DNA of 64,000 bases from positions 124,001 through 188,000 of the forward strand of contig WBMZ01003024.1 in the NCBI GenBank assembly GCA_013400975.1, read 5' to 3'. The notes beneath the pieces were generated by a model, which worked only from the letters and a program-made list of their open reading frames with translations, was not told the origin of the DNA and did no database searches. The stretch's first letter is position 1. Each line of letters begins with the position of its first letter. Position numbers and translations under genes: made by a program. Source of the DNA: Atrichornis clamosus (lineage: Eukaryota > Chordata > Aves > Passeriformes > Menuridae). Positions 1-11,230 of this stretch are shown here, one piece after another.

Positions 1-480
1 TCAGAGCCTGTGCAGAGGAAGTGGTTGGCTCTGTACCATCCCTGCCTAAGGATACTCTGAACTGCATCAGCAGCTGGCTCACAGCACTGGGAGGCCCCAA
101 AAGGCAGCACAGAGGATGACAGAGGAGTTCCTGGAGGGAGACGACTCTGCCTTATGCAGAGGCCAGGTGACCCGTGGCCATCTCAGGCAAAGACGGCGCA
201 AGGGTGACACCTGGGGCACCATCAGGCATGTGTGTGAGCCGAGCTCTTCAGCTGCCCAGCACCAGGCTCACGGCCCTGCCGCCAGCGAGGCTCAGGTGGG
301 CACCAGTCACACCAGTGGGGAGGACATCCCAGTGCTGTCAGCCCGTGGTCAAACCCAAGAGCCACTGCAGGCAGCCAAGGAGCCAGGCAGTGAGGGCATA
401 ACAGGTGGGGGAAGTTGCAATCAAAACAGCTGGGGCTGCTGCTCTCATTCCTCTGCTGAATATGAAACTTGAATTATGGT
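1..480 (+). other. GC-rich left edge with two open frames, possible exon remnant
   Basis: This stretch is richer in G+C and CpG than the rest of the window, with about ten CpGs in the first 350 bases. A plus-strand frame with no start in view runs from the edge to a TGA at 117-119. A second frame is open from 50 to 472 (about 140 codons, first ATG at 116). Its predicted protein is rich in Ser, Gly, Gln and Ala, with one short basic cluster (RQRRRKG) near residue 25. I recognise no domain, signal peptide or membrane segment. It could be the tail of a gene lying to the left, a non-coding RNA exon, or a chance frame in GC-rich DNA, where stop codons are rarer. I lean to chance. Confidence 0.15.
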
Positions 481-2540
481 CCTCGTGTGACAAGTGACCA
501 TGAAGACTCCGGCTGTCGCAACACTTCTGGTGCAGATGGGGGGACTTGTTACATGCCAAAACTTCCTTGAATTTGCTTGTACTCTTTTTTTAGCAGCTAT
601 TTCATAAACAGATTTAGGTTAAGGCTTTCATTTTAGTTAGCTTAAAAATTGTAGGGTTTTTTAAATACTCTGTTTCACGTTATCATTTAAGTAAATTAAG
701 GGTTACTTTTGGAAACACCTGAAATTCTACAGTGAAGAGTCATAACCCCCAGGAGGACACCCTGACTTTTTCTGAATGGTGGAAAGACACACGTTGGCTT
801 ATGTGGTTTTGTCAGCAGATGGCCACGAGATGAGATGATTTGTGTGCACAGGAAATTTTAAAATAGCCTCCTCTGGGCATAAATTGCCGAACTCCTGACC
901 AAAATTCAGTGTGTCCTTTTGGTGATAAATTAATTCTCTTGAAGCTGGACTGACAGTCTGAGTGTTGCCACAAGCCTCCTTCTGGCTTCCCCAGGAAGCT
1001 CCATGGTGGGCTGAAGAAGTCAAATACTCTGTAGCTGATGTAGCTTTTCAAGAAGAGCTGGAGAAGACTATTTTTTCATCACATTTAATCCTCTCAAAAA
1101 TGTTTTGAACTCTCGAATAAAAGCACCAGCATCCAATACTCATGACATTGGAGGATTCTTCCACTAATATGCACCTTTACCTACACCAAGAGAGACAGAT
1201 TTAAGTCATGACTTGCATTTTCTCTTTTTCTTTTCTACCCCTGTGGATATGAGTAAATAATTGCTCAGAGGCATGAAATTAATATCACTGATGACCTGAC
1301 ATTGAATATTTTTTCCTAAAGGCTTGGCTAGTCTATGCTTAAGATTATCCTATGGATCATTTCTGACTCAGACCATGCATGTTTTCCACTGTGGTGCCGT
1401 AAATGCAAGCAGAACTCCGATGAGCAAATTGGCAGGAAAAAGCCAGACTGCCTGAAAGGAAGCAGAATTGAGGAGCGCAAGCATTAAGCTTCAAGAAAAC
1501 CTATCAGGCATGTGCAGTGTGATTTGTTCCAAACGCATTTCGTAACAGTTTTTTTACTCATCTAGTTCAGGAGACATGTGAGTGACGCTTGCCGAGCTGT
1601 AAAACCATCACCCTCATTTTTTTTTGCTCCTCTTACCTGCAAGAGAAAACCTGTGTATTATTAATGTGATAAATCAAATCTATCAGACCTCTAAGTATTC
1701 ATCCCTTTTCCATGTATTTCTTTAGGACCCTACGTTGATCTGATGCTGTGCAACAAATTTTCTGGGCAAGCAAGTAACAGGCATAAGCTTGAGAAAAGGA
1801 CACAGTATAGAATATGAACTGAGGGGATGTTTGCTCTTTGCCATGTTTATTGCTGAACTTAGATGTCTGTGTAAAGTGCCTGCATAGCCTCTGGATGTGT
1901 CTTTGTGCCTTAGAGGGAGGCTCAAGTGCCAAAAAGTGGCCATCATGGACTAATGTAGGTATCCAGTATACCATGTTTCTTCTCCTGCTCTGTAAAAGGA
2001 AGATCTTTCCTTTGCTGTTCTTTGTCTCTTGCAGGTAAATAAACCAGGCTTTTGCTGAGCTGGGTCCTTCTTTGACAAGGTATCTGGATCTGTTAATCCT
2101 GTTTCTATACCTCACAGTGCTGCTGAGAGTCCACTCAAATGTCCTGTGTTGCTTCAGTGGATGATGTAGGATTTCTGGAATACCTAAAGCTGAACAGAGC
2201 AGCCAGTCTCATCCTGAGCACGTGCAGAGCAGCCATAGGGCCAGCAATTATTTTGTTTTCCTGCTCCAGCAACATCTGTCTGTAATGCTTTAACAAAAGA
2301 CAAGTTGTGAAAATGAGATTCTCTGATAAATGCTACTATTAGTCTTTTTTTTCCTCAGCAACCAGTTAACTGGGTGTCTTTTTTTCCCTAAACTTTTCCA
2401 CTGGCAAAGGCTTTGCCAGGGCACAGGAAGGTGCTCTTGGCCTAGTGTCAGAAGTGTGAGCAAGCTTCCCTGCAGATTTTTAATTCTCACTGAGCTTCTT
2501 AGTATTTAGATGCATCATTCTTTCATTCATCCTCTGCTTC
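481..2540. other. Unique non-coding DNA, nothing recognised
   Basis: This is AT-leaning single-copy-looking sequence. Open frames on both strands (for example 1699-2115 minus and 1838-2038 plus) overlap each other and have unstructured composition, so I do not call them. No repeat family or RNA gene is visible. Confidence 0.6.
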
Positions 2541-2544
2541 ATGG

Positions 2545-2910
2545 CAAAGTCTGGAAAGGCATTAAAGCAAATTAATAATTTCTGGGAAATGATTAATTCT
2601 GGAATGAATGTGATGGATTTCGTCGTGTGTTTGGCTGAACTCTGCCTGTGTGACTAACTGCTCTGGGAGAAATTTCCAATTGTCCCTCTTGAAAGTCAGC
2701 CTCTTTGAATTAAATCAGCATCCTCTATTTTGATTAAGTATGTGTCAGGTTATTGTTAGTGTGACAGGGAGATATGGGGCTGTTTGTTTTCCTTTTATTA
2801 TTATACAAACAAACTAATTATGAGTCACGCACCATACGTGCCCTCAGAGCATGATAAGGGATGGGATTGATAAAGCATTAACTGCGCTATGTGCAGGTTT
2901 CTTCTGCGGG
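2545..2910. promoter_or_regulatory. Candidate conserved non-coding element (CNE-like block)
   Basis: This is low-repeat, AT-rich sequence with many homeodomain-like words: ATTAATAATT near 2571, GATTAATTC near 2590 and TAATTA at 2815-2820. The last abuts an AP-1 word, TGAGTCA, at 2821-2827. A GATAAG word follows at 2853-2858. The density and variety of factor words without repeat texture is typical of vertebrate developmental enhancers. That is inference, because no alignment is available here. Confidence 0.3.
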
Positions 2911-3445
2911 TTAAAAGAGCAGGGAGTGAGTAAACAAAACACAATACATTCTTCCTCTAACATCTTAGCAATTCCACTTTTCCAAGGAAAGCAGTGGTCT
3001 TTCAAATCTTATTTTGTGCTGAAATAGGAGATGAAAGAGAAAGATAAGTCCTCTATGCTGTAGGCATCACAAGCCTAGTCTGGCATCTAATCCTGACTCC
3101 AATGTCTTCTTCCAGATTCCCTGTTTTCAACTTATTTGCAGTGTGATTCCTTCCTGTCCACAGTACTAAGATTTATTTGACAGCATTTGGAACAAATGTG
3201 TATTCATTCTATCCTACCACCCGGAAACATGCTGCCATGTCTCCTTCTAATGGGCCAGAAATTGAGCCTTTCCTGCTATACCCTTGTAAAAGAGAAAACA
3301 TCAAGACACACAATGTGTAGAATATCTTGGGAGCCACAAAAGCATATGTTTTCTGTTCTGGAAAAAGTGTTGTTACTTGGTGCTAATTTCTCTGCTTTTT
3401 CTTGCATCTGTTGGACAAACACTTTGACCATGGCAGACCGTGTAA
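2911..3445. other. Unique non-coding DNA
   Basis: I see nothing recognisable. A plus-strand frame at 3187-3450 ends without family features. Confidence 0.55.
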
Positions 3446-3745
3446 GATAACAAACTCACTGCAGGGTGTCTGAGTATATGGAAGAAAAATAACACAGGAA
3501 CTTGCAGAAAGAGCAACCAGGTGCAGATGGAGCTGAAGCAGAAATTGGTGACAGATGTTCTTCCTGGCCTGCTGGAGGAGTACGCACCAGACAGCATCTT
3601 CATCATGCTGTGTGACATCTCCTGCCTTGGAGAAGTGAGACATTACATGATGACTTTTACAACTGCGTAGCGCTGCCAGAAGAGGTGAAGTGCTGCAGCA
3701 CCTCTGCCTGTAAACACCTTCTCCCAAGCACCACTCACTGGTAGA
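3446..3745 (+). other. Weak coding-like tract, possible degraded exon
   Basis: A plus frame is open from 3446 to the TAG at 3668-3670. Its middle part (from the ATG at 3524) reads as an acidic, leucine-rich helix-like segment containing the string LPGLLEEYAPDSIFIML. A neighbouring frame then stays open to a TAG near 3742 and includes YNCVALPEEVKCC. A possible donor (GAA then GTGAGA) lies at about 3630. I do not recognise a family. The switch of frame and the lack of a clear acceptor argue against a working exon. It may be an old pseudogene piece or chance. Confidence 0.15.
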
Positions 3746-5617
3746 GGGACCGTAAAGAGAGGGAAGGCCCTTTGGAGAAAACACGTGCCAGCAGATTACG
3801 CTGTTGGCTTGTGAAGCTTGGCAACACCCTCCTCACAAACACCTCCTCCCCTGGGCAGTACACCGTAAATAGTGGTGGAACCCATGGTCATTTGACCAGA
3901 GTAGAAGATGAGACAGATGTCCACACCCGCAGAAGCAGAGCTCCACTGCTCCACAGGACGTTGTGCAAGGTGGGCTTGACCTTCCTAGAGAGTCAGGGCT
4001 TGTTGCATTTCTCCGCACCTTCATTAGCAAATAGTGTAGATGCTTTAAGAAATGGGTAAAAAGGGTAACATGTACCTTCCTAAACAAACAAACATTTCTT
4101 CCTCCTTTTCAAATCTCCCTGGAGGAAAAGGCAAGCCCTAGGTGGTAAGAAACTTTTGCTGCTCTAACTGCTGTAGGTTTTTCATTGCCTGCAAATTTGT
4201 TGCAAGATAGCTACAGACTCCTTTGGTGGGTAGCCTAAGCTGCTGCTGAAGTACACAACAAAGATTTATCTTATTTTTTGGTATAAAAAAGAAGATCCTG
4301 ACTTTACACATTGAAAGTTAGATTTTTTGAGCATTTGTATGATGTGATCCTTTGTTTTCCTCTGGATCTTTATCAGAAGATATTTTTCTAAAGCATGATT
4401 ATAAATTAATATTTGTATTAGAAATCAAGAGTTAGAGCTCTGTTCTACGTGCAGTTTCACTTCTTGCCTCAAATTTCCTCTCTCACTGTTGGAAAATGTC
4501 CTTTTACTGATGATTCCTCAGTTATTTTGCAGGAAACTGCAGAATGCATGGACTCTGTAAAAAAAATAAAGTAAAAAAATAAAAAATCAAAGTTAAATGG
4601 GCAAAAGTTAGTAAAGGAGAATGCAATGTGGCTCAGGCTGAATTGCTTGAAGTTGGAGCTGAGAACCAAACACGAAGCTGATGCTTCCACCTCTTCCTAT
4701 TGCTATTTCAGAACAGGAAAGCCTTTATCAGTGTGCAACCCTTTGCAGATCAGCCTCCGTCACAAAGACTGTGTTTAGAGTTTTCATTTTTCATTGGGAT
4801 TTTCCCTTTTCAATGAATTTTCAGATTTTAAAAGTAATAAGAAAGCACGCTTCATACATCTCAAAATATGGCATGGAGTGCTGAGGACCTTCTTGCACTC
4901 TTCAACAGTGTTATTTAAAGATCCAGCAGAAGTTTTTAATACTAAATATTTACTGTATTGTGAGGAATTGACAAAACATTTAATGAATGTCAGAGAAAAA
5001 ACACAAAATAGCTTGTCACTGTCTTTGGACAATTTTGCAAAATTGCTTCTCAAGACCAAACAACCTCTTATAATGTAAAAAGCTTCTTGGTTGTTAAAGA
5101 ATGAAAAACAATTTTCCTTGCTCCAAAACAAAAGCATCACAATAATCAAAATGTTGCCATTTCACCTCGCTGTTAAAAAGGTCACAGTTTTGGCTGGAGG
5201 CCATGATGCAAAGCAATCTGCTTTGTCACTTGAATAGGTTGTCTTGGATCATGAAAAATCCTAAATTGGGGCAGTAGAGAGAAAAAGGGAGAGGGCATGA
5301 CTGCCTGATGAAGGAATAGAGATTTAATAACACTCATTGCTCATTTGTGCAATATTAAAGCAAGAAGGAGAAAACAAAGCCCCTTCCAGGATCCCCACAA
5401 CAGTGTGGAAGGCATTTAGAAGAGGGTGGTTGTTCTTTTCTAAATAGCTGATTGTGACCAGCGTGAGCTGTGTGGCGAGGGCGTCATCCTCACTTGCCAA
5501 GAACAACAGAAGGGATGTGCAACACCATAATAAAATTTACACCAGGCTGACAGGCACATTCATGCTTGGCTGTTCCCTGTGGGCTGTCCATGTGGTTAAG
5601 TTGATCTCACTGTTTTT

Positions 5618-5657
5618 AAAAAAAAAAACCGCAAAAAACCCAAAACACAAAACAAAC
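5618..5657. repeat. A-rich simple sequence
   Basis: An eleven-base A run is followed by A/C-rich sequence (repeats of CAAAA type). It could be an old retroposon tail, but no body is recognisable upstream. Confidence 0.6.
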
Positions 5658-6104
5658 TCTTTATTGGGGTGAAGGAGGTGACAGGACCATGGAGCAAGGA
5701 AGTGTGTGTGTATATCAGAGGGTGCAGCAGAAGGGAATAGCCCCTGGTGTGCTTACTGATATGTAGCTTTAGCTGAGGGAGCAGTTTCTGAGTTGGAAAC
5801 TGCTGGGATTTGTGTTGCAGATGACTTTACCTGATGCAAGCAGTGGGCAGGCTGGCAGTGTTGGTGACCTGCCAGGTCTGGGTGGTGACAGAGCCACGGT
5901 GGAGTTCAACTCCCCTCCACCTTTTAGGGAAAGAGAATGAGAGGCTGTGCATCCTCTGATGAGGAGGAGTGTGCCAGAGGAGGGAGAGTGACCCAGATCT
6001 CCTGTGGTGGGCAGGGGCCACGGGGCAGCTGGGTGTCCAAGGCAGATGAGTGGGGTTCACGGTCATCCAGATCACTTCTTCAAACATGAACACTAAGCTG
6101 GGGA

Positions 6105-6126
6105 ATAACAACAACAACAACAAAAA
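6105..6126 (+). repeat. (AAC)n microsatellite
   Basis: About six AAC units run into an A tract. This is a simple repeat read directly from sequence. Confidence 0.85.
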
Positions 6127-6774
6127 AGCACATGAAGCTTGGCCTGAGAGAAGTGATGAGAAAAACCGGGACTGGGAGGAAGGAGGAAGGTTTGCACTGT
6201 CATGGTTTTGCTGGGCTCTTGGTGCTCTGTTTCAATCAACACCAGTTTTTCTTGAGCTGCTGGCATTTGTCCTGAGTAAGGAAACCTGTGCTTGAAAGGG
6301 GATTCCAAAACACCAGAGCTGAAGAGACTGATCAAGGAATATACAAGGACTGGGGACAATGTGGCCCCCTCCAGCTGGGAATTGTCAGAAGGGGGCAAGG
6401 GTAAAAGGACAGATGTGCACGTGAGGGGAAGAGAGAAAGAATAGGCCAAGAGCTGGGAATTGCAGGTGGGAGAAGGAATTACCATAGTGAGATTCGAAGG
6501 TGTAAGTAGTTCTCATGTCAACTGTTTTTCAAGGGCATTGCATTCTCTTGGACAGAGTTGTTCATATCATTTTCATAGGCATCTCCCAGCTCTTCTGCAG
6601 TCCAAGTAGATTTGGGAAGTTTGTGGGGTTTTTTTCACCAGGTAAAGAAGAGATCTTTCCTGGTTTTTACCTGTGTCTGACTTCAGGGAAAATACAAGGG
6701 TTTTTTTATTTGCATTCCTCCTCTGATATGTACTAAGCATCTCCTCCTCCTCTCTAAGCAGCTGCCCCTTGGGA

Positions 6775-7460
6775 TAGGAAAAGGAAATTAAACAGCTAAT
6801 TGTTATACTTTAATTAGGATTTATTGGAGTTAACACAGGTTATGCACTGCATATGTGCTGCAGAGAGTTGCACACTTAAAAAATCCTGTCTTTGCTATTA
6901 TGAGTTTATGAGAAAGGAAGCCCAAGGAAGATCAATACATCCTCTGTGTAGATTACAAATGGTTCATGACGTATGTCCACAGGAGCTGTTTTTAGTGAGG
7001 GTAGTCTAGTTATTATGGGTTTGACATGAACTTGGCCTGGTGCCCTGAGGGAATGCAATGTAGGCATAATTTGGTCTTCCTGTAATTGTCTATTTAACTT
7101 GGCAATCCAGAGTAATTTTTTCCTGTGAAATGAGACCAAGACGTCACTAAAGCGGTGCTCAGATTAATTAATGAGACATAATAATGCTCCTAATAAAAGC
7201 TCATGAGCTGAGTCCTCTTCCCTCCCCTTTCCTGTCCTTCCCTGCTGTCCTCCCCCTGCTGAGAATGCAGCTTCCCAGGAATCCATGAGTCACACTTCGT
7301 AAAGGAGTTTCTTCTATAGTTGACGCAAACAATACAGCGGAGAAAAATAATAAGTGCAGAACCATCTGTTTGATGAAGTCCTTGACATTTTATTTCATTT
7401 CCCCCTATTGCATATTAAAGGAAGTAAATAGAAAAACATTTGCTAATTATACCAGTGTTT
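6775..7460. promoter_or_regulatory. Candidate CNE cluster
   Basis: Dense TAAT words (GCTAATTGTTA and TTTAATTAGG near 6797-6820, ATTAATTAAT at 7163-7172) occur with a CRE-like GACGTCAC at 7140-7147, CCTAATAAAAG near 7190 and TGAGTCAC at 7286-7293. A pyrimidine-rich spacer at 7214-7260 separates two such blocks. No repeat is recognised. The pattern suggests a developmental enhancer region. The factor assignments are motif guesses only. Confidence 0.35.
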
Positions 7461-9175
7461 ACTGATTTCTGGGGCAGATTTTATATTTATCAGAAGTGCT
7501 AGCCCATCCTGCAGCCCAAGTTTCAGCACTCTCCTTTCTGCTTTGGGTGAGAGGAGCAACAGTCATGGGTGCTCAGCCAGGTTTTGTGTCCTTCACCTCT
7601 GAACAGCTCACATAGGAACAGAAATGTGCTTCTTCTGTGCAGGTTGGAAACTTGGGAAAGGTCATGGACCTCATGGTTTGAGGTAATGTCCTGAGCTAAT
7701 AGGAGAACCTGAAGCTGAAACTCTGCCTCTGAGGTTGAATGTTGGGAGAGAATGGTTGCCATTTCCTTTTGTGGGCTCGGGATTTTGTGCTCAGTGTCTT
7801 GTCTTTGCATTTGTGCTCAGTAAAACTTGGCAGGGAGGCCAAATGGCAGCACTTCACTGTGATTTGTGTAGCATGAGGAGCTGCTGCCATCTGCCATTTT
7901 GAAGATCTCCTGAACAGCTTGCTCTTGCTATCTCCCTGCCAATGTGCTGGACCATGCTCTTGTTTCCCCCTCTGGCTCCCTTTGTAAGGTATATTATGGC
8001 TTAAGAGTGGTCCATGGACAATACAGGGTTTGAACAGTAAAATGCAGAGCCTTTTCTCTCCCTCTGACTGGGATTTGGATTTGGCTAATGCCCAAAACAA
8101 GCCAATGCTCTTCGAAAACAAATTGGTGGCCAAAGGCCAGTTATACTAGGCAGCTATTTCCTCTGCAAAATCTAAGCTATTAGCATTCATTAAAAGTGAC
8201 AACTATGAATCAAATGGCTGTGAACTAAAGCACTTTTTCTCCCACCACACCATGTAAGGCCAGTGTGAAAGCAGCTTGGCCTAGCCTGTTGCTAGAAAGG
8301 GAAAAAATTGCAGCACCTAGGAGGACGTGGTGACCTTATTTAGGATGATAAGGACGACACCAGGAAATTCAAAACCACTACTTTGCCTTTGGATGAGAAT
8401 TCAGTGCTAATGAAAGTATCTATTTCTGGGATTTTTTCCTTGGGTACAACAGACTTGATGAATTTTCCATTCCACCATTTGGACAGATTTAAGGGATTTT
8501 ATAACTTATAATTCCATGAAGATTCTATCAGTAGCACTGGTCATCCTGATGGGCTGGGTATTTTGACTCTCCTCTCTAATGTCAGCTCTTTCAGACAGGT
8601 TTATGTTCCCAGTGCTGTAAAACTCTCAGTTCAGATCACAAGTAGTGGAAGATATATTTCCCCATGGCTCTAACCCGTGGTGACACATATGCTAACTTGG
8701 TTCCAAGGGGTGCGTGTTGCATGTTGGCGTGGCCTCTCAAAAGTCATCATGAAAGCAGCTATTTTAAAGCTAGAGGAAGATGGATGTCTGATTGTGAAGG
8801 AGATACCCAGGGTTCACACCACTGCTTGAAGCAACCAGCACATGTAAATTGTTCACTATAGGAGGCCCCAAATGGCAAGAATCATCTTCCAATCTCCAGG
8901 GTAACAAATCTGGGAAAGTTCAAAACTGGCCCACTGGCTGGAATTCATTTATCACATTGACAGTTGACTGCACAAAATAATGTATCTTATATGGATAACT
9001 TCATAAGGCCCTTATATCTTCAGAAAAGTAGAACTGTGCAGGACAGTGAGGCCCCTGGTTCCCTGTTCATCTTATTTGGAGGAATCTTGGTGGTTGCAGC
9101 AATGGTCTTAGCTGTTAGGTAGAAGTGATTTTGTGTTTCTTTGTTTGTGGTATCACTCATTCAATCTGGTGATAT
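7461..9175. other. Unique non-coding DNA
   Basis: I see no recognisable element. Minus-strand frames at 7523-8133 are short and overlap one another without family features. Confidence 0.55.
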
Positions 9176-9179
9176 TTTG

Positions 9180-9926
9180 CATCTTTCCGTCTGCAAACCT
9201 GCCATAATAACCCCACACAGTGCTATAGGCTGGGGGCAGAGTGGCTGGAATCTGCCCAGTGGAAAGGGAACTGGGGGTGCTGTTGACAGCAGCTGAACAG
9301 GAGCCAGGAGTGTGCCCAGGTGGCCAAGAAGGCCAGTGGCATCCTGACCTGTATCAGCAATAGTGTGGCCAAAGAACCAGGTAGTGGTTATCCCTCTGTA
9401 CTTGACACTGGTGAATCCTGTGTCCAGCTCTGGGTCCCTCACTTCAGAAGGGACACTGAGGTGCTGGAGCATGTCCAGAGAAGGGCAACGAAGCTAATGA
9501 AGGATCTGGAGAGTGAATCCTATGAGGAGTAGCTGAGGGAGGTGGGNGAGGTGGGGGAGCCTGGAGAAGAGGAGGCTCAGGGGTGACCTTGTCACTCTCT
9601 ACGACTCCCTGGAAGAAGAGTGTAGCCAGGTGGGGGTCAGCCTCTTCTCCCAGGAAACCAGCAACAGAACAGGAGGACACAGCCCCAGGCTGTGCCAGGG
9701 GAGGTTCAGGTTGGATATCAGAAGGAATTTTTTCATGGAAATAGTTGTTACACATAGGAATGGACTACTCAGGGAGGTGGTGGAGTTACCATCTCCAGAA
9801 ATGGTTCAAGAAATGACAGGACGTGGCCCTTTATACCATGGTCCTATTGACAGGGTGGTGTTTGGTCAACACTTGTGCTCTGTGGTCTTAGAGGTCTTTT
9901 CCAACCTTAATGATTCTGTGAGAATT
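9180..9926 (+). mobile_element. CR1 LINE, 5'-truncated, sense strand
   Basis: The sequence follows the 3' part of avian CR1 closely. The start reads TGGGGGCAGAGTGGCTGG near 9231. A frame at 9320-9532 encodes the C-terminal part of the CR1 ORF2 protein, with recognisable AKKASGILTCISNSVA and LEHVQRRATKLMKDLE strings. A second frame from 9630 continues with [15 protein letters not shown] and [11 protein letters not shown]. The frame is broken by divergence and by a gap base at 9547, so no active reverse transcriptase or endonuclease can be made. The 3' end has the typical tail ATGATTCTGTGAG at about 9910-9922. It is a dead retrotransposon copy, 5'-truncated as most CR1 copies are. Confidence in the family is high; the subfamily is not assigned. 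Confidence 0.93.
9539..9555. other. One-base gap (N) flanked by an 8-bp direct repeat
   Basis: The N at 9547 is preceded by GAGGTGGG (9539-9546) and followed by the same eight bases (9548-9555). Removing the N and one copy restores closer continuity with the CR1 sequence (AGCTGAGGGAG...GGAGCCTGGAGAAG). This suggests that two overlapping contig ends were joined without merging. Confidence 0.75.
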
Positions 9927-10864
9927 TAGGCCTGTTTGACCTGTCAATATAGACCATTTGCAGCCAACCCAGACTTGGTTGCAGTTTTGCTAGAAACTAG
10001 TATTTCTAGCTAAACTTTGGAAATCCCCAGCATATTAAGGGTTTGGATTTGTTTCTTTAAGTCTCGAGGCTTTTTCCCCTGTACAGAATATGAGACCTAG
10101 ACTTTGTTCCAACATATTCAAATGAAACTAAAGGTGTGCTAAAAAGAGGAACAAGACACTCACCATGACCAGACAGCTGTCCTGATTTTCAGATGTTTTC
10201 AGACCTTACAGGATGTTTTTCTATTTGAGATCCTGGGGCTGAGGGATTTGTGCCATCAAGTGTGGAGGAGACAGATGATTCCTTCTCTTTGTCATCCATC
10301 CATTGCTATTCTATATTTATGAGAGGGCTGTGTATCTGTGGCTGAGCATCAGCTTAGTCAGAGGAAAGATTCTGCAGAGAGAAGCAGAAGGCTGAGGTGC
10401 AGCCCTGGGTCATGGGACAGGCAGAACTGAAGGGGCCGCAGGAGAGGCGAGGAAGAGATGTTGACAGCTTCCCTGCCAGTTGATTAGTAGTGCTGGCGTG
10501 CCTTCAGAGGAGGTCAGCTCCCATGCCCAGTGGAGGAGATCCACAGTCGCTCCCAGCAGAAGGAAGAGGAGGAAGGAAGGGGGCTTTATTCAGCCACAGT
10601 AACTCCTCAGGCGCTCTGCAGACCAGCTGGGTCCCACTCGCCGATGGAGAAGGGCTCTATCATTCCTGCAAAAAATGCTTCGCTTGCATGGCCTTGACTT
10701 GGATGCATTGGTGTAGTTCCTGGGTTTGACATTCCTCTGTTTAGGAGTGAGCATAAGAAAATACATTCTTTTGATCCTCCATGCAGCTTTGTGATACTAT
10801 ACATGCAGCTCCATGCTTTCTTTCACAGATGTCGGATTCAGCTGCCACATGGGATCTCCGGGAG
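9927..10864. other. Unique DNA with a small CpG-richer patch
   Basis: No gene is recognised. Between about 10430 and 10690 the sequence is GC-richer, with about eight CpGs and a purine-rich run near 10558-10585. A plus frame of 79 codons (10490-10729) lies here but looks like no family. Confidence 0.5.
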
Positions 10865-11230
10865 AAACAGTGTTGTGTGTTTTTAAAGGAAAATTACCCA
10901 ATTATTTTGATGGAGTTAATGTGGAGATGGTGACCTTTACATTCAAAGCTGTTATGCTGCAAATGTTCCAAATACATTATGTGCTCTGCTAACACTGCTG
11001 ACAGGTTCTGCATGATTAATAGTGTTTATAAAGCGTGTATAAGAGTTTGGGAAGCCTAGGATGGAAGGCCTGGTATGGGATTTATTTTGCAGTGAACATG
11101 ATAAATATACAGTTGGCCTTGGAGTACTTTTTTTCTTTCTAGAAATTACATAATGATGGAAGAGAAAATCGCTAATTCATTACATGAACTGTTTTATTTT
11201 TCGTGTAAGAAAAATAAAAGCAAAACATAT
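10865..11230. promoter_or_regulatory. Candidate CNE-like block
   Basis: The block is AT-rich and free of visible repeats. It carries CCAATTATTTTGATGG near 10898, CATGATTAATAGTG near 11011, TTTATAAAGCG near 11026 and GCTAATTCATTACATG near 11171. These are homeodomain-type words packed over 350 bases. A regulatory role is inferred from texture only. Confidence 0.3.

Larger units (their letters stand above)
3746..6770. other. Unique non-coding DNA with minor simple repeats
   Basis: I recognise no gene here. Overlapping frames on both strands at 4784-5149 look compositional. An A-rich tract lies at 5618-5657, an A/T run at 4558-4590, and an (AAC)n run at 6105-6126. The rest is unique-looking sequence. 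Confidence 0.55.
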
